6,886 bases of DNA, taken from positions 1 to 6,886 of the forward strand of contig JACRLS010000118.1 of assembly GCA_016235225.1 (NCBI GenBank). The letters run 5' to 3'. This document shows, piece by piece, positions 6,033 through 6,886 of this stretch (positions within the stretch are counted from its first letter, which is position 1; the number at the start of each line of letters is the position of its first letter). The position numbers and the translations under genes were made by a program. The notes beneath the pieces were generated by a model that was not told the DNA's origin, ran no database searches, and saw only the letters and a list, made by a program, of their open reading frames with translations. This stretch comes from Nitrospirota bacterium (GTDB lineage: Bacteria; Nitrospirota; Nitrospiria; Nitrospirales; Nitrospiraceae).

Positions 6033-6886
6033 GTATGACCGCCTCGGTGAGCTGATCGGCCGTGACCGTCGCCGTGCCGACCATACCCACCACGATCCCG
6101 GCCGCCTGATTGGCAAGGAGCGCACCGTCTTGCACGGAGGCGCCCGTGGCCATCGCCAGGGCCAGGGTGCCCACCACCGTGTCGCCGGCGCCGGTGACAT
6201 CGTACACCTGCTTGGCCATCGTGGGAATATGCCATCTGGAGCCGTCCCTCTCGTAGAGACTCATGCCCTTTTCACTGCGAGTGATCAAGACCGATTGGCA
6301 TCCCAGCCGCTGGCGGATGATTTCACCCGCCTGATCGACCGCCGAGTCATCGTCGCCATGCACGCGGGCCGCCTGCAGCGCCTCATGATGATTGGGTGTA
6401 ATCACCGTGGCGCCTTTGTAATAGGAAAAATGTTCGACCTTGGGGTCGACGAGGATCGGCAGTTTGCGCAGGGCAGCCAGCCGGATCAGTTCGGTCATGA
6501 GAGAAGCGGTGACCACGCCCTTGGCATAGTCGGAGACGACCAGACAATGGATATCCCGGAGTCGGGATTCGACATATCGGAGCAGTCGGCGCTGGATGGA
6601 CGTGCTAAGGTCCGTCCGTCGCTCGATATCAAATCGAACCACCTGCTGATGATGAGCCACGACCCTGGTTTTTCTCGTGGTGGGACGGTCCTGCGCAATG
6701 ACGACCCCGCCGCGTCCGGCCCGTCCGGTGCCGAAAGCCTTCAGCAGGAGGCGTCCGCTCTCGTCGGCGCCCACGACGCCGCAAATATCCGCCCCCCCGC
6801 CCAGAGAGATGACGTTGTTGTAGACGTTTGCGGCGCCGCCCAAGCTGGTCGTTTCCGAGTCGACATGCACGACCGGCACGGGCGCT
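6025..6886 (-). CDS. hldA: D-glycero-beta-D-manno-heptose-7-phosphate kinase, 5' end cut by window
   Basis: This kinase of the PfkB/ribokinase family phosphorylates heptose 7-phosphate to the 1,7-bisphosphate on the route to ADP-heptose for the LPS inner core. About 286 residues are visible, starting at APVPVVHVDSE. The corresponding APVPVV segment lies near residue 36 of E. coli HldE, so roughly that many N-terminal residues are missing. Counting from the GTG at 6879, visible motifs are GGAANVYNN (14-22), VSDYAKG (115-121), VDPK (144-147), TPNHHE (161-166), ITRSEKGMSL (199-208) and the catalytic DVTGAGDTV (227-235) with base D233. The protein ends about where the kinase domain ends in HldE and has no cytidylyltransferase-like second domain, so it is kinase-only (also called RfaE1). 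A separate adenylyltransferase (HldC/RfaE2) is expected elsewhere. The GTG at 6879 is only the first start-like codon in the window, not the true start. The stop overlaps kdsB by 8 bp. Confidence 0.9.
   Translation of the reverse strand, partial: APVPVVHVDSETTSLGGAANVYNNVISLGGGADICGVVGADESGRLLLKAFGTGRAGRGGVVIAQDRPTTRKTRVVAHHQQVVRFDIERRTDLSTSIQRRLLRYVESRLRDIHCLVVSDYAKGVVTASLMTELIRLAALRKLPILVDPKVEHFSYYKGATVITPNHHEALQAARVHGDDDSAVDQAGEIIRQRLGCQSVLITRSEKGMSLYERDGSRWHIPTMAKQVYDVTGAGDTVVGTLALAMATGASVQDGALLANQAAGIVVGMVGTATVTADQLTEAVIHA

Noticed and set aside
6033..6200. 56-codon N-terminal extension of kdsB
   Set aside because: It lies inside the kinase gene in another frame, is Trp/Arg/Pro-rich, and has no counterpart in KdsB proteins.
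6877..6879. GTG as the start of the heptose kinase gene
   Set aside because: The preceding codons encode Ala-Pro, matching the internal APVPVV segment of HldE, and about 36 family residues would be missing.

Overview
The window reads as an ordinary, tightly packed envelope-biosynthesis operon from a GC-rich diderm (Gram-negative) bacterium that makes lipopolysaccharide. The phylum cannot be fixed from the sequence alone. The gene order and the Cys-type KdsA would suit a Nitrospirota-like or similar non-enterobacterial diderm, but this is a low-confidence guess.

Layout. Bases 1-400 hold the 3' end of an unrecognised plus-strand gene cut by the window edge. Bases 401-496 are a short convergent spacer with one perfect hairpin. 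Everything from 497 to 6886 is on the minus strand. In transcription order (right to left) the genes are a heptose-7-phosphate kinase (hldA/rfaE1, 5' end cut off), kdsB, pyrG, kdsA, kdsD, pgsA and plsY. The gaps are an 8-bp overlap (hldA/kdsB), 61 bp (kdsB-pyrG), 31 bp (pyrG-kdsA), a 4-bp ATGA overlap (kdsA/kdsD), 9 bp (kdsD-pgsA) and 30 bp (pgsA-plsY). No intergenic stretch exceeds 100 bases. I found no RNA gene, CRISPR array, insertion sequence or phage-like gene.

How the genes work together. HldA acts on the heptose branch of LPS inner-core synthesis. KdsD makes arabinose 5-phosphate, KdsA condenses it with phosphoenolpyruvate to KDO 8-phosphate, and KdsB activates free KDO with CTP to CMP-KDO. 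PyrG makes that CTP. CTP also feeds the CDP-diacylglycerol that PgsA uses to start phosphatidylglycerol synthesis, and PlsY supplies lysophosphatidic acid at the head of phospholipid synthesis. The operon therefore joins both leaflets' chemistry: LPS core sugars and glycerophospholipids, with the shared nucleotide donor between them. The phosphatase step KdsC is not encoded here.

No undescribed system is evident. The items most worth a second look are the absent kdsC with pgsA-plsY in its usual place, the unrecognised plus-strand gene, and a perfect hairpin in the pyrG leader.
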